Shown here: positions 53,066 through 62,242 of the stretch, one piece after another
How the letters are laid out: each line of letters begins with the position of its first letter
Position numbering within the stretch: the first letter of the stretch is position 1
From: Thermodesulfobacteriota bacterium
GTDB lineage: Bacteria > Desulfobacterota_D > UBA1144 > Nemesobacterales > UBA2774
Length of the DNA: 64,000 nt
Direction: 5' to 3'
Assembly: GCA_035325995.1 (NCBI GenBank)
Contig: DAOKYU010000003.1
Span: 1-64,000 of the forward strand
Notes under the pieces: generated by a model
The model's database searches: none
What the model saw: the letters and a program-made list of their open reading frames with translations, nothing else
What the model was told of the DNA's origin: nothing
Program-made: the position numbers and the translations under genes

Positions 53066-53707
53066 CTAGCCCCTAGCACCGGACTCGGCTGCAGCGGCGG
53101 CATCTTCTTCACGCCTGATGCATATGCTGAAAACCCCTTCCCCGAGCCTCGGGATCATCCCCGGATCGTTAAACGCCTTGGCGAGCACGAATATGCCCTC
53201 GATGTAGGAGATAATCGCCTGCGAGGTCGCCCTCGTGTCCGTGTCCGCGGGCAGGTCGCCCTCGCTCACCGCCTGGGCGATCACCCTTTCGAGGGACCGC
53301 GCCCAATCCTCGAATATGTCGGCTATCTTCTGCCTTATGACCTCGTCCTGCGTGCTGAGCTCCAGCGCGAGGTTCCCGAATCCGCATCCGGTCATGCACC
53401 CGCCGCACTCCTTGGACTTCGACTGCGACTCGTAGGACCTTCTCAGCATCGATTCGAGCTTTTTGAGCGCGGGAACGCGCGCGCAGCATATGGGCTCCAG
53501 CATCTCCCCCTTGTAGCTCTGCCATATGGCGTCTATGGCTTCCAGGGTAAGGTGCCTCTTCGAAGGAAAGAAGTGATAGAAGCTCCCCTTCTTTACGCCC
53601 GCGTGCTCGCAGAGCTCCTGCACGCCGACTGCGTTATAGCTCCGGTTGCCGATAAGCTCTATCGCGCTCTCTATCAGATTTTCCCTTGCGTCGCTCGTTC
53701 TTCCCAT
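53066..53707 (-). CDS. TetR-family transcriptional regulator
   Basis: A 213-residue regulator with an N-terminal helix-turn-helix (RENLIESAIELIGNRSYNAV, then VQELCEHAGVKKGSFYHFFP) and an all-helical ligand domain. The ligand domain holds an unusual cysteine group (CC near residue 74, then CGGCMTGCGFGNLALELS), where many relatives show only GCLIGNLA. Thiol or metal sensing is thus possible. A palindrome overlaps its own transcription start, implying autoregulation, and a related half-site precedes the ECF sigma gene. Confidence 0.93.
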   Translation of the reverse strand: MGRTSDARENLIESAIELIGNRSYNAVGVQELCEHAGVKKGSFYHFFPSKRHLTLEAIDAIWQSYKGEMLEPICCARVPALKKLESMLRRSYESQSKSKECGGCMTGCGFGNLALELSTQDEVIRQKIADIFEDWARSLERVIAQAVSEGDLPADTDTRATSQAIISYIEGIFVLAKAFNDPGMIPRLGEGVFSICIRREEDAAAAAESGARG

Positions 53708-53730
53708 GATAATTCCCGGTAACCCCTTGA

Positions 53731-53747
53731 ATAGTTGACCGTACGGT
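53731..53747. promoter_or_regulatory. tetR operator (palindrome at +1)
   Basis: ACCGTACGGT (53738-53747) is a perfect 10-bp palindrome next to the -10 box of the tetR promoter, covering the expected transcription start. ATAGTTGACCG (53731-53741) is shared with the site in front of the ECF sigma gene. Confidence 0.6.
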
Positions 53748-53749
53748 AA

Positions 53750-53777
53750 AATATATCCTGCGGATGAAGGTTGTCAA
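53750..53777 (-). promoter_or_regulatory. tetR promoter
   Basis: Minus-strand TTGACA (53772-53777), 16 bases, TATATT (53750-53755). The operator palindrome begins 2 bases further on, a classical arrangement for repression. Confidence 0.65.
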
Positions 53778-53928
53778 GAAAATTTTCCCGAATGTCGTGC
53801 GTACTCCAGGTTGGAATCGGTGAAAAAGCCGTCTAAGCAGCCTTTACGATTGAAGATTGCAGGATTGCGGCCGGGCCGGGATTTTTTCGTGCCTCACCCC
53901 GCCCCGGCCCGCCGCGGTTCCCATACAG

Positions 53929-55131
53929 TCAGTTTTGCTCTATAAGGCTCCTGAGAGCGGGGGCGGAGCTCGAATTCCTTATGGCCGAAAGGGCCCTCTT
54001 TTCGATCTGCCTTATCCTCTCCCTCGTCAGGTTGAACTTCTTTCCTATCTCGTCGAGCGTGAGACGGCCCTCGTACCCTATGCCGAACCTCATTTTCAGT
54101 ATCTCCCTCTCCCTCGCTTCGAGCACATGAAGCGCATGCCCCACGCATTCGGGAATCGAGAACTCGGCTATCAGCGAATCGACCGGCATGCTCTCCTCGT
54201 CGGCGATGTAGTCCGCGAAGGTAGCCCTGTTCCCGTTCCAGACGGGGGAGTCGAGCCTGACTGTGTTTCTGGTCGTCGCAGACTCGAGCACCTGCTTCAC
54301 GTTCTCGGCGCTCATCTCGACCGCGGGGGCTATCTCGGCCGGGAGCGGCTCCCTTCCTTTTTCTTCCACGAATTTCGCGCGCTCGGACCACACCTTCCCC
54401 GCCCTTTCGAGTACGTACGCCGGTATCTTGACCGTCCTGTTCTGGTTGAATATGCCCCTTATCATGGCCTGGTTTATCCACCAGCAGGCGTATGTCGAGA
54501 ACCTGTATCCCCGCGTGTGGTCGTACCTGTCCACCGCCTTCATGAGGCCGAGGTTCCCCTCCTGGATCAGGTCTAAAAACGGTACGCCCCTTCCGGTGTA
54601 CTTCTTGGCGAGGCTTGCGACGAGCCGGAGGTTAGCCTTGACGAACCTCCCTTTGAGCCGCGCCTCGGCGGCGTTATAAACGTTGTAAAGACAGACGAGC
54701 CTTCTAAGTTTATACAGGTCCGGAGTGTCCGCATCCCCTTCTATCAATTCCAGCGCTTCCGAGAGGAGCTCTCCCGAATCCCGGCTGGTTTTCCTCCCCA
54801 ATATCTCCCCTATCTTCTTTTCGATACGAAGTCTCTCGGCCCCGCACTCTTTTATCTTCGCCGCGTTTCTGATTTCCTCCCCGGCGCTCATGAGGGATTC
54901 CATCCCGACTTCCTTAAAATAGGCGGTTACGAGCCTTAGCTTTTGGTTGTGCTCGTAGGGGTTTTCCTCCCGGGTATCGGCTTCATCCCCGGCCGCGCTC
55001 TCTTCCGCTTCGGCGTCTTCGATAAAACCGTAATCCCCGCCCCCTTCGTCATAGTAGCCGTCGTCGAGAAAGCCGTGAGAGTCGTGGCCGAGCCCGGTTG
55101 GTATCGCTTCGAACGAGGGTCCTCTCTGCAT
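53929..55131 (-). CDS. RpoD-family (group 2/3) sigma factor
   Basis: A 400-residue sigma-70 protein with regions 1.2 to 4. An acidic N-terminal stretch is followed by region 1.2 (LVTAYFKEVGMESLMSAGEE). Region 2 has ANLRLVASLAKKYTGRGVPF, DLIQEGNLGLMKAVDRYD and RFSTYACWWINQAMIRGIF. Region 3 follows, then the region 4 helix-turn-helix LTLDEIGKKFNLTRERIRQI. The lack of a long region 1.1 and the small size mark an alternative factor rather than the primary RpoD. The ATG at 55131 has AAGGAGG at 5 bases; the frame continuing to 55974 is only a shadow of nupC. It follows nupC by 47 bp. Confidence 0.93.
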   Translation of the reverse strand: MQRGPSFEAIPTGLGHDSHGFLDDGYYDEGGGDYGFIEDAEAEESAAGDEADTREENPYEHNQKLRLVTAYFKEVGMESLMSAGEEIRNAAKIKECGAERLRIEKKIGEILGRKTSRDSGELLSEALELIEGDADTPDLYKLRRLVCLYNVYNAAEARLKGRFVKANLRLVASLAKKYTGRGVPFLDLIQEGNLGLMKAVDRYDHTRGYRFSTYACWWINQAMIRGIFNQNRTVKIPAYVLERAGKVWSERAKFVEEKGREPLPAEIAPAVEMSAENVKQVLESATTRNTVRLDSPVWNGNRATFADYIADEESMPVDSLIAEFSIPECVGHALHVLEAREREILKMRFGIGYEGRLTLDEIGKKFNLTRERIRQIEKRALSAIRNSSSAPALRSLIEQN

Positions 55132-55178
55132 GACAGCCTCCTTGATCACAATTTCGAGCCCCGGGATGCCCAGGGGCT

Positions 55179-56504
55179 CTAATATGAAACTACGGAGGCT
55201 CCGAGGATAGCGGATTGACCCGTGTAAAAAATCCCCGCGATGCACGCCGTCATGAGGCAGGCGAGGGTTGCAGCGACGAGCGCCCTCAGGCCGACCGAGG
55301 CTATGTCCTTTTTCCTCCCGGGAGCGAGGGCCGCGAGCCCGCCCACGAATATTGCCAGCGAGGCCACGTGGGCGAAGCCGCAGAGGGCATAGGAGGCGAG
55401 AACGGGCGAGCGGGGGTCCGTTATCAGCCCGTCCCTCATGGCGGAGGCGAGGTCCCGGTACGAGACGACCTCCGTCAGCACCGCGCGCTCGCCGATGATC
55501 TTCGAGACCGTGTAGGCGTCGTCCAGCGACACGCCCATGATAAGCGTGAAGGGATAAAAGAGGTAGCCGAGCATCCCCTTTAGCGACCAGTCCACGCTTA
55601 TGCCGAAGAGCTCGTTTATATATCCCCCCGCGCCGCCCGTAAAAAGGTCGAGGAGCGCCACGAGGCCGAGTACGGCGATCAAAAGGGCGGCGATGCCGAC
55701 TATTAGCCTGACGCCGCTCTCGGCCCCGTTGATTATGGCCTCGAAGAGCCCGTCCTCCCTTTCGTAGTGGGGCTCGACGTTCGTGCCGAGCGTCTCGGGG
55801 ACGGCGTCCTCCGGCAGTGCGAGCTTCGACATGGCGAGCGCGGCCGGGGCGGAGAGTATGGACGCCGATACGAGGTGCCCGGCTATGGTCGGGAACTCCG
55901 CCTGGAGGCTGTAGACGTAGACGGCCATTATATTGGACGACACCGTCGCCATCCCGGCAGTAAGGACCGTGCATAGCTCCGAGCGCGTCATGCGGGCGAG
56001 GTAGGGCTTTATGGTGAGCGTGGACTCCACGCCGACGAAGATGTTCGACGCCGCGCTCAGCGATTCGGCCCCCGATATACGCATAAGCCTCGTGAAAACG
56101 TAGGCGAACGCCCTTATTATCCGTGGCATGATGTTATAAAAATAGAGCACCGACATCAGCGAAGAAAAGAAGATAATGGTAGGGAGGCCCTGAAACGCGA
56201 GGAAAAACCCGAGTGATTCCTCTCCCTGGGGGTTTTTCTGCCCCGGAGGAAGGGCAAGCCTCCCGAAGAGGAACTCCGCCCCGGCGGTGGCCGAATCGAG
56301 CACCTTTATGACAATGTCATTGACGTATAAAAAGACCTTCGTTCCCGCCGGCGCCTGAAAGACGAACGCCCCCAAAACAAGCTGGATCGCTACGGCCCAT
56401 ATCACGACCCTGAAATTGACGTTTTTCCTGTTGGTCGAAATGGCCCACGCCACGACGAGAAGCATGAAAATGCCAAGGAAACTGACGAGATTATAAATGC
56501 CCAC
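55179..56504 (-). CDS. nupC: NupC-type concentrative nucleoside transporter
   Basis: A 441-residue inner-membrane transporter that takes up nucleosides with Na+ or H+. Family segments: GLPTIIFFSSLMSVLYFYNIMP, SAASNIFVGVESTLTIKPYL, MATVSSNIMAVYV and YALCGFAHVASLAIFVGGL. About ten membrane segments can be counted. It begins its own leftward unit and is followed by the alternative sigma factor. No nucleoside-degradation genes are adjacent. Confidence 0.94.
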   Translation of the reverse strand: MGIYNLVSFLGIFMLLVVAWAISTNRKNVNFRVVIWAVAIQLVLGAFVFQAPAGTKVFLYVNDIVIKVLDSATAGAEFLFGRLALPPGQKNPQGEESLGFFLAFQGLPTIIFFSSLMSVLYFYNIMPRIIRAFAYVFTRLMRISGAESLSAASNIFVGVESTLTIKPYLARMTRSELCTVLTAGMATVSSNIMAVYVYSLQAEFPTIAGHLVSASILSAPAALAMSKLALPEDAVPETLGTNVEPHYEREDGLFEAIINGAESGVRLIVGIAALLIAVLGLVALLDLFTGGAGGYINELFGISVDWSLKGMLGYLFYPFTLIMGVSLDDAYTVSKIIGERAVLTEVVSYRDLASAMRDGLITDPRSPVLASYALCGFAHVASLAIFVGGLAALAPGRKKDIASVGLRALVAATLACLMTACIAGIFYTGQSAILGASVVSY

Positions 56505-56735
56505 TACCTTAATCTATCTCCTTACTTTCATCGTTATTCAAGCCGTCCGAAATCCGCCAATGCGGTTCCACGTCCTTCCGGAATCCGTAAAACCGGGGGT
56601 GGAGACCGTCGGCTATACTTAACGATTATTTATTTCCGGCGCGGCACGACAGGCGCCGGGGACGGACGGGAGGCCGGCGCCCTTTCGCAAATCTCAATTT
56701 CGTATACAATATATCCCACAATACGGAGGAACTTA

Positions 56736-57275
56736 ATGGTTGCAAAAGTATTTCAGGCAAGCGTAATTCTATTTTTCCTCTTATTAATCGGGTGTAAAGG
56801 TCCGACCAACGTAAACGTATTCAAGGCCCCCGAGGCGACGTATACACAATATGACGTCATAATCATTCCTGATTTCAGAAAGACGGATCTCGAATGGGTG
56901 CCCTACGATTCGGGCACGGTCATTGCGGATATGGTTGCCGAGGAGCTCAGGACCCAGAACAAATTCAAGGTTATAAGCCGCGCGGAAGACGCCGGTGACT
57001 TCGGGAACCAGAGGATTCTCGTCGTCGACGGTATCGTAAGCGGGTACAAGCGCGGGTGCAAATACTGCGAATATGCCTTCATGGGTTTCGACGACCGGGG
57101 CAAGATGTCGGTCCAGGTCAGGGTTACGCTGGTCGATGAGGTTACAGGGGATATACTCGCCGACGTCGGCATAGACGGCAGGGCGAAGCCCCCCGGCACC
57201 GGGAACAGCAAGTACTTTAGGGTAGTAGACGAAATCGTTAAGGTAATCGACGCCGTGAACGACGGAAAGTCCTGA
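56736..57275 (+). CDS. Hypothetical lipoprotein (DUF4410/CsgG-like)
   Basis: A 179-residue lipoprotein (lipobox LLLIGC near residue 20). The mature domain resembles DUF4410/GNA1162/CsgG-type lipoproteins: YDVIIIPDFRKTDLEWVP, a helix with IADMVAEELRTQNKFKVISR, then LVVDGIVSGYKRG and VRVTLVDEVTGDILADVGI. Such proteins often sit in the periplasm as assembly or sensing components. GGAGG precedes the ATG, and TATACA upstream may be the -10. Confidence 0.8.
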   Translation: MVAKVFQASVILFFLLLIGCKGPTNVNVFKAPEATYTQYDVIIIPDFRKTDLEWVPYDSGTVIADMVAEELRTQNKFKVISRAEDAGDFGNQRILVVDGIVSGYKRGCKYCEYAFMGFDDRGKMSVQVRVTLVDEVTGDILADVGIDGRAKPPGTGNSKYFRVVDEIVKVIDAVNDGKS

Positions 57276-57384
57276 TTACTGCATAAAAATACTATAACGA
57301 TCTCCCGCCCTTGCAGGTTCACGGTTCACGTAATCGGCCACTGCCCGGATTCTAAGAGGCAAACAGGATTCCCCGCATTTAAAG

Positions 57385-57403
57385 GCCGCGCCGGAAGCGC
57401 GGC
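57385..57403 (+). terminator. GC-rich hairpin after the lipoprotein gene
   Basis: GCCGCGC and GCGCGGC form a perfect 7-bp stem with a 5-base loop (CGGAA), about 110 bp downstream of the lipoprotein stop. The T-run behind it is weak, so termination is uncertain. Confidence 0.35.
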
Positions 57404-57483
57404 TGCCTTGTGAATCTCAAACGATTACCTAAACTCGAAAATTGTCAGTTCCGGCAAGGGGGAGAGGTTGTGGTGAGGTAGAA

Positions 57484-58518
57484 ATGAAGCTGAAAACTCT
57501 ATTTTTTATACTCGGGGCCGTAATAGGCTTTATCATAGCCTATCCCGGGCAGGATTTGATAATAGCCGCGGCGGCTGGCGTCGCGCTGGGCGTGGTTTCA
57601 GTATTGGCCGCATGGGCGCTCGAGCCGTACGTCAGGCACTACGGCACCAAGGCGCTCCTCGGGGCCGCCGTCGGAATCGTAGCCGCCTCTTTCGCCTTTA
57701 TGGCCGTGAACAGCGTTCTCGCGCGCCTTGTTCTGCCGGAGGGGATAGTCTCCTTCGTATCGGCAGTCATTTTACTCACGCTCTTTAACATCGCGATAAC
57801 CGTGGGCTACAGGAAGGGGAAGGAAATCGACCAGCAGCAGTCCTCCGCTTCGAAGCAGCGCTCCCAGCAGCAAAGGACGGCGGCGGTCGAGACGAAGATA
57901 CTCGACACGAGCGTCATCATCGACGGCAGGATAGCCGATGTCGCCGAGGCCGGGTTCATAACGGGCCCGATGATAATCCCCAAGTTCATCATCAAGGAGC
58001 TCCAGCACATCGCCGACTCCTCCGAGCCCATAAAGCGCGTCAGGGGAAGGCGCGGGCTCGACGTCCTGAAGCGTATGCAGAAGGACATCCCCAACGTTTC
58101 GGTCAAGATAACGAACCACGACTTCCCGAATATAAAGGAGGCCGACCTCAAGCTCGTCGAGCTCGCCAGGAGGCTCCGCGGCATCATCATAACGAACGAC
58201 TTTAACCTGAACAAGGTGGCCGGCCTTCAGAACGTAAAGGTCCTCAACCTGAACCAGCTCTCCAACGCCCTCAAGCCCGTCGTCCTTCCGGGCGAAACGA
58301 TGCACATCCACGTGGTCAAGGAAGGAAAGGAAGAGAACCAGGGCGTGGGCTACCTCGAGGACGGTACGATGGTCGTCGTCGACGACGCGAGAAAATATCT
58401 CGGCGACGAGATAGACGTCTCCGTCACGAGCGTGCTCCAAACCCCCACGGGAAGGATGATATTTTCCCGCGTGAAGGACGACGACGGCAGGCCGATGGTG
58501 TCGGATTCGCGTGGCTGA
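57484..58518 (+). CDS. PIN/TRAM-domain membrane protein (YacL-like)
   Basis: A 344-residue protein with four N-terminal membrane helices (to about residue 120), then a PIN nuclease domain and a C-terminal TRAM domain. The PIN part starts [20 protein letters not shown] and includes the acidic residues in [11 protein letters not shown] and [13 protein letters not shown]. The TRAM part is [21 protein letters not shown]. This is the architecture of Bacillus YacL. It is suspected to act on RNA or DNA at the membrane, but no substrate is proven. The ATG at 57484 is chosen over the GTG-type start at 57442. It overlaps ispD by 8 bp, as in many bacteria. Confidence 0.9.
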   Translation: MKLKTLFFILGAVIGFIIAYPGQDLIIAAAAGVALGVVSVLAAWALEPYVRHYGTKALLGAAVGIVAASFAFMAVNSVLARLVLPEGIVSFVSAVILLTLFNIAITVGYRKGKEIDQQQSSASKQRSQQQRTAAVETKILDTSVIIDGRIADVAEAGFITGPMIIPKFIIKELQHIADSSEPIKRVRGRRGLDVLKRMQKDIPNVSVKITNHDFPNIKEADLKLVELARRLRGIIITNDFNLNKVAGLQNVKVLNLNQLSNALKPVVLPGETMHIHVVKEGKEENQGVGYLEDGTMVVVDDARKYLGDEIDVSVTSVLQTPTGRMIFSRVKDDDGRPMVSDSRG

Positions 58519-59221
58519 GATGACCGCCTCGGCGATAATAACCGCCGGTGGAAGGGGTGCGAGGTTCGGCTCGGGCGCGCCGAAGCAGTTCGCGGCGCTC
58601 GGCGGGAAACCGCTCCTCGCTCATTCCGTAGAGACCTTTTCAAGTCTGGACATCATAGGCGAAATCGTGCTTGTCGCGCCCGATGACTGGGTTCCCTACG
58701 TCGAGGAAATGATAGCCGGTATCCCGGGCTCGCGGGTGAGCCGGGTCGTCCCGGGGGGTCCCGAAAGGCAGCATTCCGTCGAAAACGGCTTAAGCGCCCT
58801 TTCCGGCACGCCCGAAGTCGTCGTGATTCACGACGGCGTGCGGCCCTTCGCCGAGGCCGCGCTCATAGAAGAGGTGATACGCGAGGCCCGCGCGCACGGG
58901 GCCGCGCTCGCCGCACTGCCGGCGGGCGATACGGTCAAAAAGGCCGGAGAGACGGGACTCGTCGAGTCTACGGTCCCCAGGGACACGCTCTGGCTCGCAC
59001 AGACCCCCCAGGCCTTCAGGTACGGCGTCCTCAGGGAGGCGTTCGAGAGGGCGCGTAAGGACGGCTTCCTCGCCACGGACGAGGCGCTCCTGGCGGAGAG
59101 GATCGGAGCCCGTGTAAGGCTCGTCAGGGGCTCGCCTCTCAATATAAAAATTACGACGAGGGAAGACCTCGCCCTCGGCGAGCTTCTCCTTAAGCTCAGG
59201 GCCGAAGACGGCTCGGAGTAA
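58511..59221 (+). CDS. ispD: 2-C-methyl-D-erythritol 4-phosphate cytidylyltransferase IspD
   Basis: IspD makes CDP-methylerythritol from MEP and CTP. The N-terminal nucleotide loop [20 protein letters not shown], the central [12 protein letters not shown], and [19 protein letters not shown] are diagnostic. The last part, [17 protein letters not shown], is also typical. Length 236 residues. The start may be GTG at 58511 or ATG at 58520. It overlaps the PIN/TRAM gene and precedes ispF by 28 bp. Confidence 0.96.
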   Translation: MAEMTASAIITAGGRGARFGSGAPKQFAALGGKPLLAHSVETFSSLDIIGEIVLVAPDDWVPYVEEMIAGIPGSRVSRVVPGGPERQHSVENGLSALSGTPEVVVIHDGVRPFAEAALIEEVIREARAHGAALAALPAGDTVKKAGETGLVESTVPRDTLWLAQTPQAFRYGVLREAFERARKDGFLATDEALLAERIGARVRLVRGSPLNIKITTREDLALGELLLKLRAEDGSE

Positions 59222-59232
59222 ACACGCGAGGG

Positions 59233-59241
59233 TGGTATACT
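59233..59241 (+). promoter_or_regulatory. Extended -10 promoter before ispF
   Basis: TGGTATACT is an extended -10 element (TG-n-TATACT) ending 8 bases before the ispF ATG. No matching -35 was seen, as expected for that class. It could give ispF its own leaderless message in addition to read-through from ispD. Confidence 0.4.
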
Positions 59242-59249
59242 GACGCACG

Positions 59250-59726
59250 ATGCAGAGGATAGGATTCGGTTTTGACGCGCACAGGTTTTCGAGCGAGACG
59301 AGGCTCGTCCTCGGGGGCGTCGAGGTGCCCTTCGAGCTCGGGCTCAGGGGCCACTCGGACGCCGACGTGCTGACCCACGCCATATGCGACGCCCTCCTCG
59401 GCGCGGCCGCCGAGGGCGATATAGGCACACACTTCCCCGACAAGGACCCCAAGTGGAAGGGCGCTTCAAGCCTCGTCTTCCTGAAAGAAATACTCTCCCT
59501 CCTTGGCTCCAAAGGCTATAGCGTCGTAAACATAGATACAGTCATCGTGTGCGAGAAGCCGAGGATATCGCCCCACGTGGCCGGAATAAGAAGCTCCCTC
59601 GCAAGAGCGACAGGCCTTCCGGAGGGCGTCATCAGCGTAAAGGCAACGACGACCGACGGCATGGGGTTCACAGGGCGCGGCGAGGGCATCGCCTCCTACG
59701 CCACCGTGCTGCTGGAATCCGCCTGA
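59250..59726 (+). CDS. ispF: 2-C-methyl-D-erythritol 2,4-cyclodiphosphate synthase IspF
   Basis: IspF closes the cyclodiphosphate ring in the MEP pathway, after IspE. It is 158 residues. The metal-binding Asp-x-His is in GFGFDAHRF and the third ligand in LRGHSDADVLTHAICDALLGA. DIGTHFPDKDPKWKGA and VKATTTDGMGFTGRGEGI complete the active site of the trimer. ispD lies directly upstream. Confidence 0.97.
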   Translation: MQRIGFGFDAHRFSSETRLVLGGVEVPFELGLRGHSDADVLTHAICDALLGAAAEGDIGTHFPDKDPKWKGASSLVFLKEILSLLGSKGYSVVNIDTVIVCEKPRISPHVAGIRSSLARATGLPEGVISVKATTTDGMGFTGRGEGIASYATVLLESA

Positions 59727-59809
59727 AGCGCAGCCCGTCCGGACGCCGCTGACCTGATTGCAGGCTCACCCGCCGCCCGGGAAATCCACCGTGCACGTTA
59801 GGCAGGTAT

Positions 59810-59839
59810 TTGAGTAACGGCCCCACTTCGTCATATAAT
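59810..59839 (+). promoter_or_regulatory. comEC promoter
   Basis: TTGAGT (59810-59815), an 18-base spacer and a perfect TATAAT (59834-59839), 27 bp before the comEC ATG. The gene has no obvious ribosome site. Confidence 0.6.
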
Positions 59840-59866
59840 TGATTACCTTCGCCCACGGCCGCGCCC

Positions 59867-62233
59867 ATGATACGCCCCGACAAAAACGCCCTCCGGAGAT
59901 TCTCGTACGGATTCCCGATAATCCCGTCCCTCGCGGGTCTCGTCTTCGGAATACTCCTCGCCGGGTATTTCCAGAACCCCTGGCCCTGGATCGTGATACT
60001 CGCGCCGCTCTCGGGGGCCGCGGCCCTGTTCGTACCCCCGCTCAGGTTCCTCCTGCTCGTCCCGGTCGGCATGGTGCTGGCCGCGCCGGCCCCTTATCAC
60101 CCGGTGGACACGATCGAATCCTGCGCAGGGAGGAAGGTGGACGTCGGCGGCTCGCTATACTCTTCGCCGGAGAAGAGGGAGCGCGGCTCGCGGATGTTTA
60201 TCGACGTCGATTACGTGATAGAGGACGGCGTCGTAAAGCCCGCGACGGGACGGACGGCGATATACTCCGACACGCTCGCCCCCGGCCTTTCCTACGGCGA
60301 CAGCGTGCGCGTCATAGGGGTCAAATTGAGGCCGATAGAGAACTTCCGGAACCCGGGGGCTTTCGACATGAAGGCCCACTTCGGGAGGCAGGGGATCTAT
60401 ACGACGGGATACGTCGAGGGCGCGGAGCGCATAATCTCGTTCGGAAGGGGCGAGGATTACGGGCCCGTTCTCCACGGCCTCGACAGGCTCCGGCACAGGT
60501 ACGGGAATTTCGTGAGGTCCAATTTCCGTCAGCCCGCGAGCGAAGTGCTGAACGCGCTGACAATCGGCGAAGACGGCGGCATCCCGAATGAGCTGAGGGC
60601 CGAGTTCTCGAAGTCCGGCGTCGCGCACGTGCTTTCGATATCCGGGCTCCACGTGGCGGCCGTCGCCGTCGTCTTCTTCTTCCTTTTCAAATGGCTCCTC
60701 AAAAGGTCCGAATACGTGATGCTGAGGTGGAGCGTTTCCAGGATCGCGGCCGCGCTCACGATACTCCCGCTCTTTTTCTACATGGCCCTCGCGGGCTTTT
60801 CGACGCCTACCGTAAGGGCGTTTATCATGATTTCCATCTTCCTCGTCGCTATAATAGCCGGGAAGAACGAGAACAAGATAAACACCCTCGGCGTCGCCGC
60901 GTTCGTAATCCTCCTCGTGCGGCCCGAGGCGCTTTTCGACCTCTCGTTCCGGCTCTCGTTCCTGGCCGTCCTGGGAATACTCCTCGTAAACAGGTTCTAC
61001 CCGTTTGGGCTCGGAACCACACGCGACTTCGTCCTGACAACCGTCAAAACCACGTGCGCCGCCACGTTTGCGACCCTGCCGCTAGTGCTGAATTCATTCG
61101 GCGTCCTGCCAGTCGTTTCCATCCCGGCTAACCTCATATTCGTGCCGCTGGTGGAGCTCCTGATAGTCCCGCTCGGGCTCGTCTCGTTCGCCCTGTTCCT
61201 CCTCTCACCGTACGTCGCGTCGCTATTCATATGGCTGAACATGCTGTTTACGGAGATGATGGTCTTCGGCATAGGGCTCTTCCTCAAAATCCCGTACTCG
61301 TCGGTATCGGTCCGGCCGCTGGGGGCCGTTCAGCTCACGCTCTACGCGGCGCTCGGCGTGGCGGCCCTCCTCGCGGCAAGGCGCGCGAGGGCGAGATACG
61401 CCGTTCCGGTGCTCGCTATTCTCTTTCTGATCAGCGCGGCCTGGCCCGCGGTGTCGAGGCATTTCGGCGGTGGCGTGACCGTAACTTTCCTCGACACCGG
61501 CAGGGACAGGAGCACAGTCCTTTTCGAGCTCCCGGGCGGGCGGAACGTCCTCGTGAGCGGCGGCCCGGCGAAGCCGGCCGGGAGCGGCTTCATCGACAGC
61601 GCCGTCATCGGCGGGTTTCTCCACGGGAGAGGCGTCAACACCATCGACTGCCTCGTCCTGACCTCGCCCGGGAAAGACGTCCTCGGCGGCGGGGCGTACA
61701 TCGTCGAGAACTTCGGCGTAGGCAAAGTCGTTACGGACGGCGACAGGCTCGAAGGCGCGCTCTGGGAGGCGATCAGGGAAAGCGGCGCCGAGTGGGAGAA
61801 TCTTAGAAGCATCGGCGAGATCGACGTGCCCGGCGGCTACAGTATAAGCGTGATGCGCCCCGAAGGCTGGGAAGCCGTCGAGGACTCCGCCGGTCCGCGT
61901 CCTCTGGCGCTCAGGCTCGAAGCCGCCGGGGCGAGCTTTCTTCTCGCGGAATCGCTGGACGGGGAAGACGGGAGATCCCTCGGGGAGATATACGGCGGGG
62001 AGATCGAAAGCACCGTCCTTTTCATCCCGGGAACGCCGGACGGCGGTTCCGGTACGGTGCTGGCCGGGCAGGTCAAGCCGCGCATCCTCATTACGGAAGG
62101 CGGAGAGTCGGCCGCGCCGGAATCCCCAAAGACTTACAGCATTACCGAGGACGGGGCCGTAACCGTAACGGCGGACGGGGACGCGATCACGGTAAAATCG
62201 TACGAGGATGAAAGGGCCTTACGCCTTGAGTAA
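59867..62233 (+). CDS. comEC: ComEC/Rec2-family DNA uptake channel protein
   Basis: A 788-residue inner-membrane protein with the three parts of ComEC: an N-terminal DUF4131 region with helices and an OB-like loop (residues 1-180); the competence channel domain (about 215-500; GEDGGIPNELRAEFSKSGVAHVLSISGLHVAAV); and a C-terminal metallo-beta-lactamase-like domain. That last domain appears inactive: where a HxHxDH metal site is expected, the sequence reads LVLTSPGKDVLGGG, and the usual DVGQGDA is TGRDRST. Single-stranded DNA transport may remain, but nuclease action by this domain is doubtful. The sequence gives no information on other competence genes. Confidence 0.92.
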   Translation: MIRPDKNALRRFSYGFPIIPSLAGLVFGILLAGYFQNPWPWIVILAPLSGAAALFVPPLRFLLLVPVGMVLAAPAPYHPVDTIESCAGRKVDVGGSLYSSPEKRERGSRMFIDVDYVIEDGVVKPATGRTAIYSDTLAPGLSYGDSVRVIGVKLRPIENFRNPGAFDMKAHFGRQGIYTTGYVEGAERIISFGRGEDYGPVLHGLDRLRHRYGNFVRSNFRQPASEVLNALTIGEDGGIPNELRAEFSKSGVAHVLSISGLHVAAVAVVFFFLFKWLLKRSEYVMLRWSVSRIAAALTILPLFFYMALAGFSTPTVRAFIMISIFLVAIIAGKNENKINTLGVAAFVILLVRPEALFDLSFRLSFLAVLGILLVNRFYPFGLGTTRDFVLTTVKTTCAATFATLPLVLNSFGVLPVVSIPANLIFVPLVELLIVPLGLVSFALFLLSPYVASLFIWLNMLFTEMMVFGIGLFLKIPYSSVSVRPLGAVQLTLYAALGVAALLAARRARARYAVPVLAILFLISAAWPAVSRHFGGGVTVTFLDTGRDRSTVLFELPGGRNVLVSGGPAKPAGSGFIDSAVIGGFLHGRGVNTIDCLVLTSPGKDVLGGGAYIVENFGVGKVVTDGDRLEGALWEAIRESGAEWENLRSIGEIDVPGGYSISVMRPEGWEAVEDSAGPRPLALRLEAAGASFLLAESLDGEDGRSLGEIYGGEIESTVLFIPGTPDGGSGTVLAGQVKPRILITEGGESAAPESPKTYSITEDGAVTVTADGDAITVKSYEDERALRLE

Positions 62234-62242
62234 ACTTCAGGC

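Noticed and set aside
53870..53925. Large GC-rich inverted repeat after the alternative sigma factor gene as terminator
   Set aside because: Its only A/T-run is in the loop rather than after the stem, so I did not list it as a terminator.
55132..55974. Apparent 681-residue sigma factor with a long N-terminal extension
   Set aside because: The upstream part is out-of-frame nupC sequence; a strong AAGGAGG stands directly before the ATG at 55131.
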